Part shown: positions 14,828-22,034 of the stretch, one piece after another
Position numbering within the stretch: the stretch's first letter is position 1
Layout: every line of letters begins with the position of its first letter
DNA from: Methanosarcina sp. UBA293
Lineage (GTDB): Archaea; Halobacteriota; Methanosarcinia; Methanosarcinales; Methanosarcinaceae
Direction of reading: 5' to 3'
Length of the DNA: 22,056 nt
Assembly (NCBI GenBank): GCA_002499445.1
Contig: DALS01000007.1
Location: 1,126-23,181 of the forward strand
Made by a program: the position numbers and the translations under genes
Notes under the pieces: generated by a model
Database searches by the model: none
The model's input: the letters and a program-made list of their open reading frames with translations, nothing else
What the model was told of the DNA's origin: nothing

Positions 14828-16027
14828 ATGATAGGCATTTCAAAACTTTACTGCGGAACCGTGGAACCTTCTGATGCCCTTCGCTATGGAAGGGAATCAA
14901 AGAGACTTCCCTCTCACCTGCTGCAGTTTTCAAAAGATAAAAAGCCAGTTGTGGTCTGGAATATGACCCGCCGCTGCAACCTGAAATGCGTCCATTGTTA
15001 TGCCCAGGCAAAGGATATCGAATTTGAAAACGAGCTTTCGACCGAAGAAGGCAAAGCTCTTATCGATGACCTCGCAAGTTTCGGAAGTCCAGTAATGCTT
15101 TTTTCTGGAGGGGAACCAACCCTTAGAAAAGACCTGCCTGAGCTTGCAGCTTATGCACGTAAAAAAGGGATGAGAGCTGTAATTTCCACAAACGGGACGC
15201 TGATCGATCGGAATATGGCAAGAAAGCTAAAAGAGGTCGGGCTTTCTTATGTGGGAGTTTCTCTGGATGGAATGAGAGATACTAACGATAAATTCAGGGG
15301 AATAAAAGGAGCATTTAACGCGGCTCTTAGGGGAATTCACAACTGCCAGGAAGAAGGCATAAAAGTGGGCTTGCGTTTTACCATCAACAAGCAAAACGTA
15401 AGGGATATTCCTGCAATCTTTGACCTGCTTGAAGAAAAACAAATTCCCAGAATATGTTTCTATCATCTGGTTTACGCAGGTCGAGGTTCAGAAATGATAA
15501 GTGAAGACCTTTCCCTTGAAGAATCAAGGCAGGCTGTAGACCTGATACTCGAGAGAACAAGAGATCTGCACGAAAAAGGTTTTCCTGCTGAAGTCCTGAC
15601 CGTGGACAATCACTGTGACGGTCCCTACCTGTACATGAAGCTCCTCAGAGAAAATCCTGAAAGGGCTGCTGAAGTATTTGAACTTCTTTCCATGAACCAG
15701 GGAAATTCCACAGGGATAGGTATAGGATGCGTATCCTGGGATGGTTCTGTACATGCCGACCAGTTCTGGAGACACTACTCCTTTGGAAATGTACGAGAAC
15801 GCCCATTCAGTGAGATCTGGAATGACCTAAACGATGAACTCATGGCAGGGCTCAAAAACAGGAAGCCCCTGATAAAAGTCCACGGGGATCGTTGTGCTCA
15901 ATGCAAATGGCTCGATGTTTGCAATGGGAATTTCAGAGTACGGGCTGAAGCTGTATATGGGAACGTCTGGGCAGATGATCCAGCCTGTTACCTTACAAAA
16001 GAAGAGATTGGATACTATAAAGAGTAA
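14828..16027 (+). CDS. ahbC: Radical SAM 12,18-didecarboxysiroheme deacetylase AhbC
   Basis: A 399-residue radical SAM enzyme of the alternative heme pathway, expected to remove the two acetate side chains of 12,18-didecarboxysiroheme to give Fe-coproporphyrin III. The N-terminus MIGISKLYCG is characteristic of AhbC. The SAM-binding cluster motif is C50-x3-C54-x2-C57, and GGEP is at 94-97. A SPASM-like C-terminal region carries C301, C356, C359, C365 and C387, likely ligands of an auxiliary Fe-S cluster. AAGGAC lies 12 nt before the ATG. It follows cobA and hemD, which supply precorrin-2, so the operon fits siroheme-based heme synthesis. AhbA, AhbB and AhbD are not in the window. The related NirJ of heme d1 synthesis is the main alternative. 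The gene order and N-terminus favour AhbC. Confidence 0.87.
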   Translation: MIGISKLYCGTVEPSDALRYGRESKRLPSHLLQFSKDKKPVVVWNMTRRCNLKCVHCYAQAKDIEFENELSTEEGKALIDDLASFGSPVMLFSGGEPTLRKDLPELAAYARKKGMRAVISTNGTLIDRNMARKLKEVGLSYVGVSLDGMRDTNDKFRGIKGAFNAALRGIHNCQEEGIKVGLRFTINKQNVRDIPAIFDLLEEKQIPRICFYHLVYAGRGSEMISEDLSLEESRQAVDLILERTRDLHEKGFPAEVLTVDNHCDGPYLYMKLLRENPERAAEVFELLSMNQGNSTGIGIGCVSWDGSVHADQFWRHYSFGNVRERPFSEIWNDLNDELMAGLKNRKPLIKVHGDRCAQCKWLDVCNGNFRVRAEAVYGNVWADDPACYLTKEEIGYYKE

Positions 16028-16084
16028 AAATTACAAGAGTAAAGTATAAGAATTACAAAAAAGAGTAAAAATTACAAGAGTAAA
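16020..16084 (+). repeat. Exact 24-bp direct repeat spanning the ahbC stop
   Basis: A 24-bp sequence covering the last codons and TAA of ahbC (16020-16043) is repeated without change at 16061-16084, 41 bp downstream. A partial copy lies between them (TAAGAATTAC). Confidence 0.85.
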
Positions 16085-16096
16085 AAATATAATAAT

Positions 16097-16135
16097 AAAA
16101 GTCGCAAAGTAAATGTTATGAACTTTGCAACTTTT
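16097..16135 (+). terminator. Hairpin terminator of the cobA-hemD-ahbC operon
   Basis: AAAAGTCGCAAAGT and ACTTTGCAACTTTT form a 14-bp stem with one C-A mismatch and an 11-nt loop. A T-rich tract with several T-runs follows (TTTTAAC...TTCTTTTGTTTTCC). It is 70 nt past the ahbC stop. Confidence 0.7.
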
Positions 16136-16411
16136 AACATCTTCTTTTGTTTTCCTTTCTATTTTTAAGAGTTTATCCCAAAACTCAAAATTACCTTTCT
16201 TTTTCCACATTGGATGACAATCCTTTACGCTAACTCTTCGGATTTATTCCTATATCAAAAGTAAATCCAAAAAACAATATTTATAAGAAACTGTAAGTAA
16301 CTTTTTCCAGAACTGCCCACTTTCTTACTATCTCAGGTAATCATATTTAATACAAAGTAAGTACATTATTATAAGGCTTTTAGAGTTTACGCATTTGAAT
16401 CTATATTTCCT
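16136..16411. other. AT-rich intergenic sequence before the UspA gene
   Basis: The gap from the terminator to the hairpin at 16412 contains no ORF of note. A TATA-like TTTATAAG lies at 16279-16286. I see no RNA gene. Confidence 0.5.
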
Positions 16412-16461
16412 GGATACCAGCAGGAAGTTATAGATAACAGCTTATGGACAAGCTGGTATCT
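16412..16461. promoter_or_regulatory. Nested, mutually exclusive hairpins upstream of uspA
   Basis: GATACCAGC (16413-16421) pairs perfectly with GCTGGTATC (16452-16460). Between the arms are GTTAT/ATAAC (16427-16438) and CAGCTT/AAGCTG (16438-16455). The last shares bases with the outer stem, so only one of them can form at a time. The element ends about 10 nt before a TATA-like CTTATATTATACT (16472-16484), so it may be a DNA operator rather than RNA, depending on the true transcription start. Confidence 0.45.
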
Positions 16462-16538
16462 AGTTCTTACACTTATATTATACTGTAATTTTTCAGGAAA
16501 GTTTAGTACAAGTTAAGATCTGTTATGGAGAATAAAGT

Positions 16539-16988
16539 ATGTCGAATAGTCTATATCGAAATATAGTGATTGCAACCGATGGGTCCGAGAATTCTCAGAG
16601 AGCTATTTCTTGCGGTGTTGAGATTGCAAAGCTCAGTGGAGCCACTGTCCACGCTCTTTACGTAGTAGATACACCCTCTATGATTTCTGAAACTTGGACT
16701 GCTGGCAAAGAAATGGTCCACGAACTGATAATAAGGGAGGGAAAGAAAGTACTGTCTAAGGTTAAAAAGATTATAGAGGACTCAAGAGTGGAGGTAAAAG
16801 AGGTTCTTTTAGAGGGATACCCTAGTGAAGAGATTATCAATTTTGCAGAAAATAATAACATGGACCTAATAGTAATGGGTACACTCGGAAAAACCGGGCT
16901 CGAAAGATTTCTGGTTGGAAGTGTTGCAGAAAATGTAGTAAGAAATTCAAAAGTCCCTGTCATGGTTATCCGGAATGAGAGCTTATAA
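16539..16988 (+). CDS. Universal stress protein, UspA family
   Basis: A 149-residue single-domain universal stress protein, a cytoplasmic ATP-binding dimer linked to stress responses; the specific role is unknown. The N-terminal strand IVIATDGSENSQRA is typical. The ATP-binding signature G-x2-G-x9-G-S is intact near the C-terminus (GTLGKTGLERFLVGS), followed by VAENVVRNSKVPVMVIR. It therefore belongs to the ATP-binding class. GGAG lies 8 nt before the ATG. A TATA-like box at 16472-16484 and the hairpin element at 16412 precede it. It appears to be a single-gene transcript with no partner nearby. Confidence 0.93.
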   Translation: MSNSLYRNIVIATDGSENSQRAISCGVEIAKLSGATVHALYVVDTPSMISETWTAGKEMVHELIIREGKKVLSKVKKIIEDSRVEVKEVLLEGYPSEEIINFAENNNMDLIVMGTLGKTGLERFLVGSVAENVVRNSKVPVMVIRNESL

Positions 16989-17350
16989 TACTCAAAGATC
17001 TAATTTCTCTCCCAAAAACGATAGTTTTACATTTTTATGAACTGAATTCTCATCCTGCGCTTGTTTTCTGATTGTTTTCTTAGATAGAAGTGGCCTGATA
17101 TGTACCGGTCCGTAAGTCATGTAGCTTTAAATTTTTAGCTATCTTATCGCAACTTTTAAGGGCTCTAAAATCTGATTTATTTAAAAGGCTTTTTTGAGAA
17201 AAGCTTATTCAAGATTGAGAAATCTACAAATAAACAATGTGGTTGCCAATCAGCATTGAGTAAGGGTAGTCAATCACGTTAAATAAGGATAGTCATTATC
17301 GTAAGGCAGTCTGGATGTAAATAAAAAGCAATCTTCAAGGGGGTTTTAAT
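16989..17350. other. Intergenic region with short repeats and a hairpin
   Basis: This gap has no supported gene. An 8-bp hairpin with one G-T pair (AGGCTTTT / AAAAGCTT, 17186-17206) could end the uspA transcript. Downstream, TAAGGGTAGTCA (17262-17273) and TAAGGATAGTCA (17285-17296) form a degenerate direct repeat before the next gene. TATA-like strings occur near 17175-17184. Confidence 0.4.
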
Positions 17351-18592
17351 TTGGAGCTTACTTTTAAAGGCGGATGCAGGGAAGTCGGACGTTCGGGTTT
17401 GCTTGTAAATGATGAGATCCTGCTCGATTACGGTATAAAAGCAGGGGATATCCCCGAATATCCTCTTAATGGCATGGAGCCGAAGGTCGTGCTTGTTTCA
17501 CACGGACACCTTGATCACTGTGGGGCTGTCCCTAACCTGATGTATCAGAATCCTGAGGTTTTCATGACTCCGCCGACTGCAGATTTTACTTACCTGCTGG
17601 GAAAAGACACTTTGAAACTTGCAGAAACCACTCTCTCAGGCGTAGCTCCTTTTGACCCTGAAGACCTCCAGAAACTTACCCGCAGAACCCAAAAAAAGGG
17701 TTATGGGGAGCTTTTCAAGACTCATGGATACAAGGTTTGCTTCTATGATGCTGGTCATATCCCTGGAGCTTCTGGTATATATCTGGAATCCGAATCAGGG
17801 GAAAGCCTTTTTTATACTGGAGACTTCAGCCTGACCGAAACAAGGCTTGTATCTGGAGCATCCGAGTTTCCGGAAGCCGATACTTTAATTCTTGAGAGCA
17901 CATATTTTGGGGAAGATCATGTCCCACGAAAGGAAACTGAAGAGAGGTTCATCGAATCGGTCCTCGATACTCTGGATATGGGGGGCACCGCCCTGATCCC
18001 TGCCTTTGCAATAGGCAGGACTCAGGAGATTCTTATGCTTCTTTATGCTTACGGAATTCGGGCTTATGTGGATGGCATGGGCAGGGATGTGTATAAAATT
18101 CTTAAAAAACATCCTCAATACCTCAGAAATCCGGATCTTCTGGATCAGGCTTTTAAGTATTCAATTTCAGTAAATGACAGGCAGCGAGACTCGTTCCTTA
18201 AAGAGCCATCGGTCATTGTTACTACAGCCGGAATGTTAAATGGAGGGCCGATACTTTATTACCTAAGCCGACTTTACAAGGACCCAAAATCAAAAGTGTT
18301 GCTTACTGGATATCAGGTCGAAGGTACAAACGGAAGGCTGGCTCTTGAACACGGATTTGTTGAGACCAGAGATGACGTCCTTGCCCTTAAACCCAAGGTA
18401 GAGCAATACGACTTTTCTGCCCACAGTGGGGATAGTGATCTCAAAAAGGTTGTGAAGGATTTTTGTAAAAAAGGTACCGAAAGAGTCTTTGTAGTGCATG
18501 GGGATAAAACTGAAATCTTTGCGCAGTGGATTTCTGAAGAAATTGGTGTGGATGCATATGCACCAGCAAATGGACATTCTTTTAGCTTTTAA
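17351..18592 (+). CDS. Beta-CASP metallo-beta-lactamase ribonuclease, aCPSF2 type
   Basis: A 413-residue zinc-dependent nuclease of the archaeal CPSF/beta-CASP family. It lacks the N-terminal KH domains of aCPSF1, so it fits aCPSF2. Such enzymes cleave and trim RNA during processing or decay. The metallo-beta-lactamase core has HGHLDH at 51-56, DAGHIPGA around His136 and TGDFS around Asp158, with motif A in ESTY at 182-185. The beta-CASP insert carries LIPAFAIGRTQE at 215-226 and VTTAGMLNGGP. The C-terminal motifs SAHSGD and VVHGDKTE are present. The start is TTG, chosen because AAGGGGG ends about 8 nt before it and because MELTFKGGCREVG matches the family N-terminus. T-rich stretches downstream probably end transcription. 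Confidence 0.92.
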   Translation: MELTFKGGCREVGRSGLLVNDEILLDYGIKAGDIPEYPLNGMEPKVVLVSHGHLDHCGAVPNLMYQNPEVFMTPPTADFTYLLGKDTLKLAETTLSGVAPFDPEDLQKLTRRTQKKGYGELFKTHGYKVCFYDAGHIPGASGIYLESESGESLFYTGDFSLTETRLVSGASEFPEADTLILESTYFGEDHVPRKETEERFIESVLDTLDMGGTALIPAFAIGRTQEILMLLYAYGIRAYVDGMGRDVYKILKKHPQYLRNPDLLDQAFKYSISVNDRQRDSFLKEPSVIVTTAGMLNGGPILYYLSRLYKDPKSKVLLTGYQVEGTNGRLALEHGFVETRDDVLALKPKVEQYDFSAHSGDSDLKKVVKDFCKKGTERVFVVHGDKTEIFAQWISEEIGVDAYAPANGHSFSF

Positions 18593-18624
18593 GAGAGGGT
18601 GATTTCTTTTCAGAAATTTCAGTA

Positions 18625-18675
18625 ACTTTTTTGAAACTTAGAAGATTTTTTAAAATTCAAATTATTTTTTAAAAA
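18625..18675 (+). terminator. Multiple T-tracts after the aCPSF2-type gene
   Basis: Three runs of six T (in ACTTTTTTGA, GATTTTTTAA and TATTTTTTAA) occur within 50 bp and about 35 nt after the stop codon, without a strong stem. T-tracts alone can terminate archaeal transcription. Confidence 0.45.
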
Positions 18676-18716
18676 GCTGCGAAATACTTAAGCCTGCATA
18701 ATTCCAATATCTGAGC

Positions 18717-19262
18717 ATGATCCTCAATCCTGAATCTGATGTGCTTGACACACTTGCAAAGAGTATTCTCTTGGCTGCACGAACAGCCCCAAAAGCAAAA
18801 GGTGTAGATGACATAGTGACTGCCCTTGTAGAAAAAGAGGATGTAGAAGTGCTTGCCTCAACAATGGAGAAACTGGCAGATCAAAAAGGCCAGGGCTTCG
18901 CTTTTTTGAAAAGAGATGCTGTAAATCTTCGAAACGCAGGGGCTGCGGTACTTATAGGAGTTAAAACCAGTGAGGCTGCAGGTCTGAACTGCGGAGCTTG
19001 CGGGTTTGAAACCTGCGCAGAGCTGCTGGAACGGCAAAAAGTAAAAGTAGAATTCATGGGCCCAAACTGCATGTTCAAATACGTAGACTTGGGAATCGCT
19101 ATAGGTGCAGCTGTTGCAAAAGCCAAGGATTTCTGCATTGATAACAGGGTTATGTACACGGTTGGTGCAGCAGCCAGAGTTTCGGGCTTACTTGACGCAG
19201 ATGTTGTTTTTGGAATTCCCCTGAGTGTAAGCGGGAAAAATATTTTCTTTGATAGAAAATGA
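18717..19262 (+). CDS. DUF2148 ferredoxin-like Cys-rich protein
   Basis: A 181-residue protein of the DUF2148 (COG4739) family of unknown function, described as having a ferredoxin-type domain. The N-terminal half is helical, with RTAPKAKGVDD and later FLKRDAVNLRNAGAAVLIG. The central cysteines C92, C95 and C100 (NCGACGFETC) and C118 (GPNC), with C140 further on, look suited to an Fe-S cluster. The CGxCGxxxC arrangement resembles that of corrinoid Fe-S proteins and related reductases. The C-terminus (AAARVSGLLDADVVFGIPLSVSGK) is typical of the family. A redox role is likely but unproven. There is no clear ribosome-binding site. A TATA-like AAATACTTAA near 18685 suggests a very short leader. 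Part of the 3' end is repeated downstream. Confidence 0.88.
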   Translation: MILNPESDVLDTLAKSILLAARTAPKAKGVDDIVTALVEKEDVEVLASTMEKLADQKGQGFAFLKRDAVNLRNAGAAVLIGVKTSEAAGLNCGACGFETCAELLERQKVKVEFMGPNCMFKYVDLGIAIGAAVAKAKDFCIDNRVMYTVGAAARVSGLLDADVVFGIPLSVSGKNIFFDRK

Positions 19263-19400
19263 TAGAAAAATAGCAGATAAATACTAGTTGAATAATATTG
19301 ATAATAATGTAAAAAATAATAATATGAAACTAATAATATGAAAATAATGAAGATGTAATAAAAATCGGTAGAAAATGATAGAAGGTAATAGAAAACGATA
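19253..19400 (+). repeat. Copies of the DUF2148 gene 3' end in its trailer
   Basis: TAGAAAATGATAGAA at 19253-19267, spanning the TGA stop, recurs exactly at 19369-19383. Degenerate TAGAAAA-type and AATAATATGAAA-type repeats fill the spacer. The sequence is very A-rich. Confidence 0.65.
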
Positions 19401-19434
19401 TCCAGCTAGAAGTATTGTTTGATTTCCTGAAAAG

Positions 19435-19465
19435 TTGAGAAGTTTAGAAGCTCTGAACTTCTCAA
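19435..19465 (-). terminator. Strong hairpin terminator of dapL
   Basis: GAGAAGTTTAGA and TCTGAACTTCTC pair with one G-T wobble around a 3-nt loop, and two more T-A pairs extend the stem to 14 bp. Read on the minus strand it is followed by CTTTTC and starts about 20 nt past the dapL stop. It may also stop the convergent plus-strand transcript. Confidence 0.65.
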
Positions 19466-19484
19466 ATTGTAACCAGTTAGAATT

Positions 19485-20642
19485 TTAGAATTGGATTTTC
19501 TTCATCCTTTCAACAGCTTCTTTAATCCTCTCGACTTCCTTTGTGAGGGCAAATCTGATGTAGCCCTCGCCGGCATCTCCAAACCCGACACCAGGTGTTG
19601 CGACGATTCCGGCTTCTTCGAGCAGGACTTTTGCAAAGCTTATTGAGGTAAAGCCTTTTGGAACAGGCGCCCAGACATAGAAAGTGGCTTTTGGCGAATT
19701 TACTTCAAGACCCATAGCTTCGAGCCCTTCTATGAGAGCGTTCCGCCTTTTCTCATAAATCTTATTTGTTTCTACTACACAGTCCTGGGAAGAGGATAGG
19801 GCTGCAATCCCCGCGATCTGGATAGCGTCAAAGACGCCTGAGTCCACATTGGATTTGATTTTTCCGAGTCCCTTTATAAAGTCTTTATTTCCGACTGCAA
19901 ACCCAAGCCTCCAGCCTGTCATGTTGTAGGTCTTGGAATGCGAATAGAGTTCCATGCCAATATCCATTGCTCCAGGAGCAGCAAGGAAAGAGGGAGCCTC
20001 GTACCCGTCATAAGTCATCTGGCAGTAAGCGTTGTCATGCACTGCAATGATATCGTGTTTTTTGCAGAACTCAACAACCTTTTCAAAAAACTGCATATCT
20101 GCGATTGCAGCAGTTGGATTATTCGGGTAGTTAAAAAAGAAAAGTTTTGCCCTTTTAAGAATATCCGCAGGAATCGAATCCAGGTCAGGTAGGAAATTGT
20201 TTTCGGCTTTAAGCGGCAGTGGATACGGCTCTCCACCCGCAAAAAGCGTACCTATTTTGTAAACCGGATACCCAGGATCAGTGTAAAGCACGATGTCCCC
20301 AGGGTTGACAAAAGCAAGCGGGATATGCGCAACCGCCTCCTTTGACCCGATTAGGGCAAGGACTTCAGTTGCAGGGTCAAGCTCAATTCCCTTGTATTTC
20401 TTACACCATTCTGCTGCTGCCTTCCTGAATTCCGGCATCCCGGCATAAGAAGGATACTGGTGCGTTTTTGGGTCGCAGACAGCTTCTCGCATGGCTTCAA
20501 CAATGTGTGGATGAGTCGGCAGATCAGGATCTCCCACTCCAAGGTCAATAACGTCTACTCCCTTGGCAATTAACTCGTCCTTTGCTTCATCGATAGCTGC
20601 AAAAAGATACGGGGGTAATACATTAATTCGGTCAGAATACAT
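19485..20642 (-). CDS. dapL: LL-diaminopimelate aminotransferase
   Basis: A fold-type I PLP aminotransferase expected to convert tetrahydrodipicolinate straight to LL-diaminopimelate, bypassing the acylated intermediates of lysine synthesis. The motifs are DLGVGDPDLPTH near the N-terminus, QYPSYAGMPEFR, NYPNNPT, HDNAYCQMTYDG and SHSKTYNMTGWRLGF, whose Lys carries PLP (residue 237 in this numbering). GVGFGDAGEGYIRFAL is near the end. The frame opens nine codons earlier at 20669, but I chose the ATG at 20642. AGGTGA lies 8 nt before it, and the resulting 385 residues equal the usual DapL length. The Methanosarcina enzyme belongs to the DapL2-like group. A general aminotransferase activity is the alternative. 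It stands alone with its own terminator. Confidence 0.87.
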   Translation of the reverse strand: MYSDRINVLPPYLFAAIDEAKDELIAKGVDVIDLGVGDPDLPTHPHIVEAMREAVCDPKTHQYPSYAGMPEFRKAAAEWCKKYKGIELDPATEVLALIGSKEAVAHIPLAFVNPGDIVLYTDPGYPVYKIGTLFAGGEPYPLPLKAENNFLPDLDSIPADILKRAKLFFFNYPNNPTAAIADMQFFEKVVEFCKKHDIIAVHDNAYCQMTYDGYEAPSFLAAPGAMDIGMELYSHSKTYNMTGWRLGFAVGNKDFIKGLGKIKSNVDSGVFDAIQIAGIAALSSSQDCVVETNKIYEKRRNALIEGLEAMGLEVNSPKATFYVWAPVPKGFTSISFAKVLLEEAGIVATPGVGFGDAGEGYIRFALTKEVERIKEAVERMKKIQF

Positions 20643-20696
20643 TGATAAAGTCACCTGAGTGATTGGCATGAGTAAGTTCTCATAGTTACGGTATTT

Positions 20697-20709
20697 GGAA
20701 TATTAAAAG
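20697..20709 (-). promoter_or_regulatory. TATA-like box for dapL
   Basis: On the minus strand this reads CTTTTAATATTCC, a TATA-type element. A start about 25 nt downstream gives a leader of roughly 30 nt before the AGGTGA-marked ATG at 20642. Confidence 0.35.
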
Positions 20710-21306
20710 GTATGGGATAAAAGGAAATTGCTGGTTCGAGTGAATTTTTATTTTGAAAATGCGCAAATTAATTAAAAATATCAAATTCCTAATACTTCTA
20801 GTGCATTTTTGAATAACTAACTGGATATATTAGTGTATAGGCTAATCCATATTTATCTTCTACGTTTAAGGATCTGGAGAGCTGCATGAAAATTGCTTAG
20901 GATTTTGTTCTAAAATCTTCCTCTCAATTCAGGTGCACAGGTCTTACTTGGAAAAAAGAGCTATTATGGGCTTGAAATTTTTACGTCAAACAATTTTTTG
21001 CTTGGATACAATTTTTCATATAATTAATTTAATATAATTTCTGCTATTACTATGTGCTGGAGTTGGGGAATAAAACTGGGGTATTATCAAAAGTAAAAGA
21101 AAAGAATCTCCTGGAGGTTGCTGATTCTTCTTCGAATCAATGTGCTTGGGGGAGCATAAATTTGGAGAAACTGTATTGGGGGATACAGTAAATACAGCAC
21201 CTCTGGACTTCTTCTTGCATTAAATGTTGAGAAGGTTATTTAAATGTTGAGAAGGTTATTTATCAGATAAAAATGAAAAAATGAATATTTAAGGAGTTTT
21301 TATTTC
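20710..21306. other. Long intergenic region with hairpins upstream of a small gene
   Basis: The first 400 bp are AT-rich with no supported gene. TATA-like strings lie at 21016-21042. From about 21100 the sequence is structured. AAGAATC (21102-21108) can pair with GATTCTT (21123-21129), while TGATTC (21122-21127) can instead pair with GAATCA (21134-21139). ACTGTAT / ATACAGT (21170-21189) forms a 7-bp stem with a TGGGGG loop. A tandem duplication follows at 21221. The region may be a structured leader of the zinc-ribbon gene. Confidence 0.4.
21221..21260. repeat. Exact 20-bp tandem duplication
   Basis: TAAATGTTGAGAAGGTTATT occurs twice without a gap (21221-21240 and 21241-21260), about 50 bp upstream of the zinc-ribbon gene. 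It could be a doubled protein-binding site or a recent slippage event. Confidence 0.9.
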
Positions 21307-21447
21307 ATGAAACATCTAAGAATATGTCCAAAATGCCACGCTAGTCTAAAATTGCGCCCAGATGGCGAGACTCAGTATTGTAACATTTGCCGCTACTGGA
21401 CAAAACTAGGTACTGCAAGACTCGATTCAATAATGATTTATGGCTGA
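21307..21447 (+). CDS. 46-residue zinc-ribbon protein
   Basis: A very small gene with good support. AAGGAG at 21291-21296 lies 10 nt before the ATG, and the product has a clean four-cysteine zinc-binding pattern, C7-x2-C10 and C25-x2-C28 (ICPKC and YCNIC). The rest is basic and includes a Tyr-Trp pair after the second knuckle (RYWTKLG). Such mini zinc ribbons bind nucleic acid or act as protein adaptors; the specific role is unknown. It sits alone after a structured, repeat-bearing leader. Chance production of both an ideal ribosome-binding site and two CxxC knuckles is unlikely. No membrane or secretion signal is present. Confidence 0.7.
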   Translation: MKHLRICPKCHASLKLRPDGETQYCNICRYWTKLGTARLDSIMIYG

Positions 21448-21648
21448 AAATTAAAGATGGAAAATTGCACGAAGAATGCTGATATTTTCAACATTCGGAT
21501 CTAAAACTTATATTTATTTTGGGATATAGTGACCGAGATCAATCAAAAACTCATAAATGAGCTACTGAGAAAATGAGATGATCCCAAAACTTGTTTTCAA
21601 ATTTGTTCTGCGTATACTAGTTCGTTTCAGATCCTTACCTTTTTTTGT

Positions 21649-21861
21649 TCAGGCATTATAGGCATCATATACCTGTGCAATCCAGACAACAAGTCCCATT
21701 AAAAATCCAATTCCTATTACGCTCATGAATGCACAGATTATCAGGGCTATCCAGACACCTACTGCCTTGGATACCTGCCCTTTTACAAGCTGGCCAAAAC
21801 CAGGGATGAAAAAAGAAAATAGTGCCGGAACCCCGTGTGTTCTCTTGCAGCGACAGTTCAT
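21649..21861 (-). CDS. Small two-helix membrane protein, TM2-like
   Basis: A 70-residue membrane protein of unknown function. A short N-terminus with a Cys pair (MNCRCKR) leads into a first hydrophobic stretch with PGFGQLVKGQ at 20-29, then hydrophobic segments at about 33-48 and 50-64, ending in QVYDAYNA. The P-G-x-G-Q motif and the closing W-x-x-Q-V-Y-D-A-Y resemble TM2-type and related small membrane proteins. GGTGG ends 5 nt before the ATG, and a TATA-like box lies about 40 nt upstream, so expression signals are good. The basic start suggests that the N-terminus faces the cytoplasm. No partner gene is visible. Confidence 0.75.
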   Translation of the reverse strand: MNCRCKRTHGVPALFSFFIPGFGQLVKGQVSKAVGVWIALIICAFMSVIGIGFLMGLVVWIAQVYDAYNA

Positions 21862-21895
21862 ATAACCACCTTTTTTATAATATTGCTCGGCGTGC

Positions 21896-21906
21896 GTATA
21901 AATAAT
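21896..21906 (-). promoter_or_regulatory. TATA-like box for the small membrane protein
   Basis: On the minus strand this reads ATTATTTATAC. A start about 25 nt downstream leaves roughly 10 nt before GGTGG and the ATG at 21861, giving a compact leader. Confidence 0.5.
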
Positions 21907-22034
21907 TTAATCCACGGGTAATATCAATTCAGCCTTTCAATCATTTTCTTCAGACTGATTGTAATCCGGGATTTAACTTATAAGGGTAAATTGAAGAAAT
22001 TCTCAAGAAAATTCAGAATAGAATTCAGAGTTGT

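Noticed and set aside
20643..20669. Nine-residue N-terminal extension of DapL
   Set aside because: AGGTGA is placed for the ATG at 20642, and the extension makes the protein longer than the usual 385 residues.
20728..20745. GGTTCGAGT, resembling a tRNA T-arm
   Set aside because: No matching acceptor, D or anticodon stems in the surrounding sequence.
21140..21223. 27-codon ORF starting MCLGEHKF upstream of the zinc-ribbon gene
   Set aside because: GGAGG is 22 nt before its ATG, too far to act, and no motif is present; the region looks structural instead.
21579..21662. 27-codon plus-strand ORF starting MIPKLVFK
   Set aside because: No ribosome-binding site and overlaps the 3' end of the better supported membrane-protein gene.
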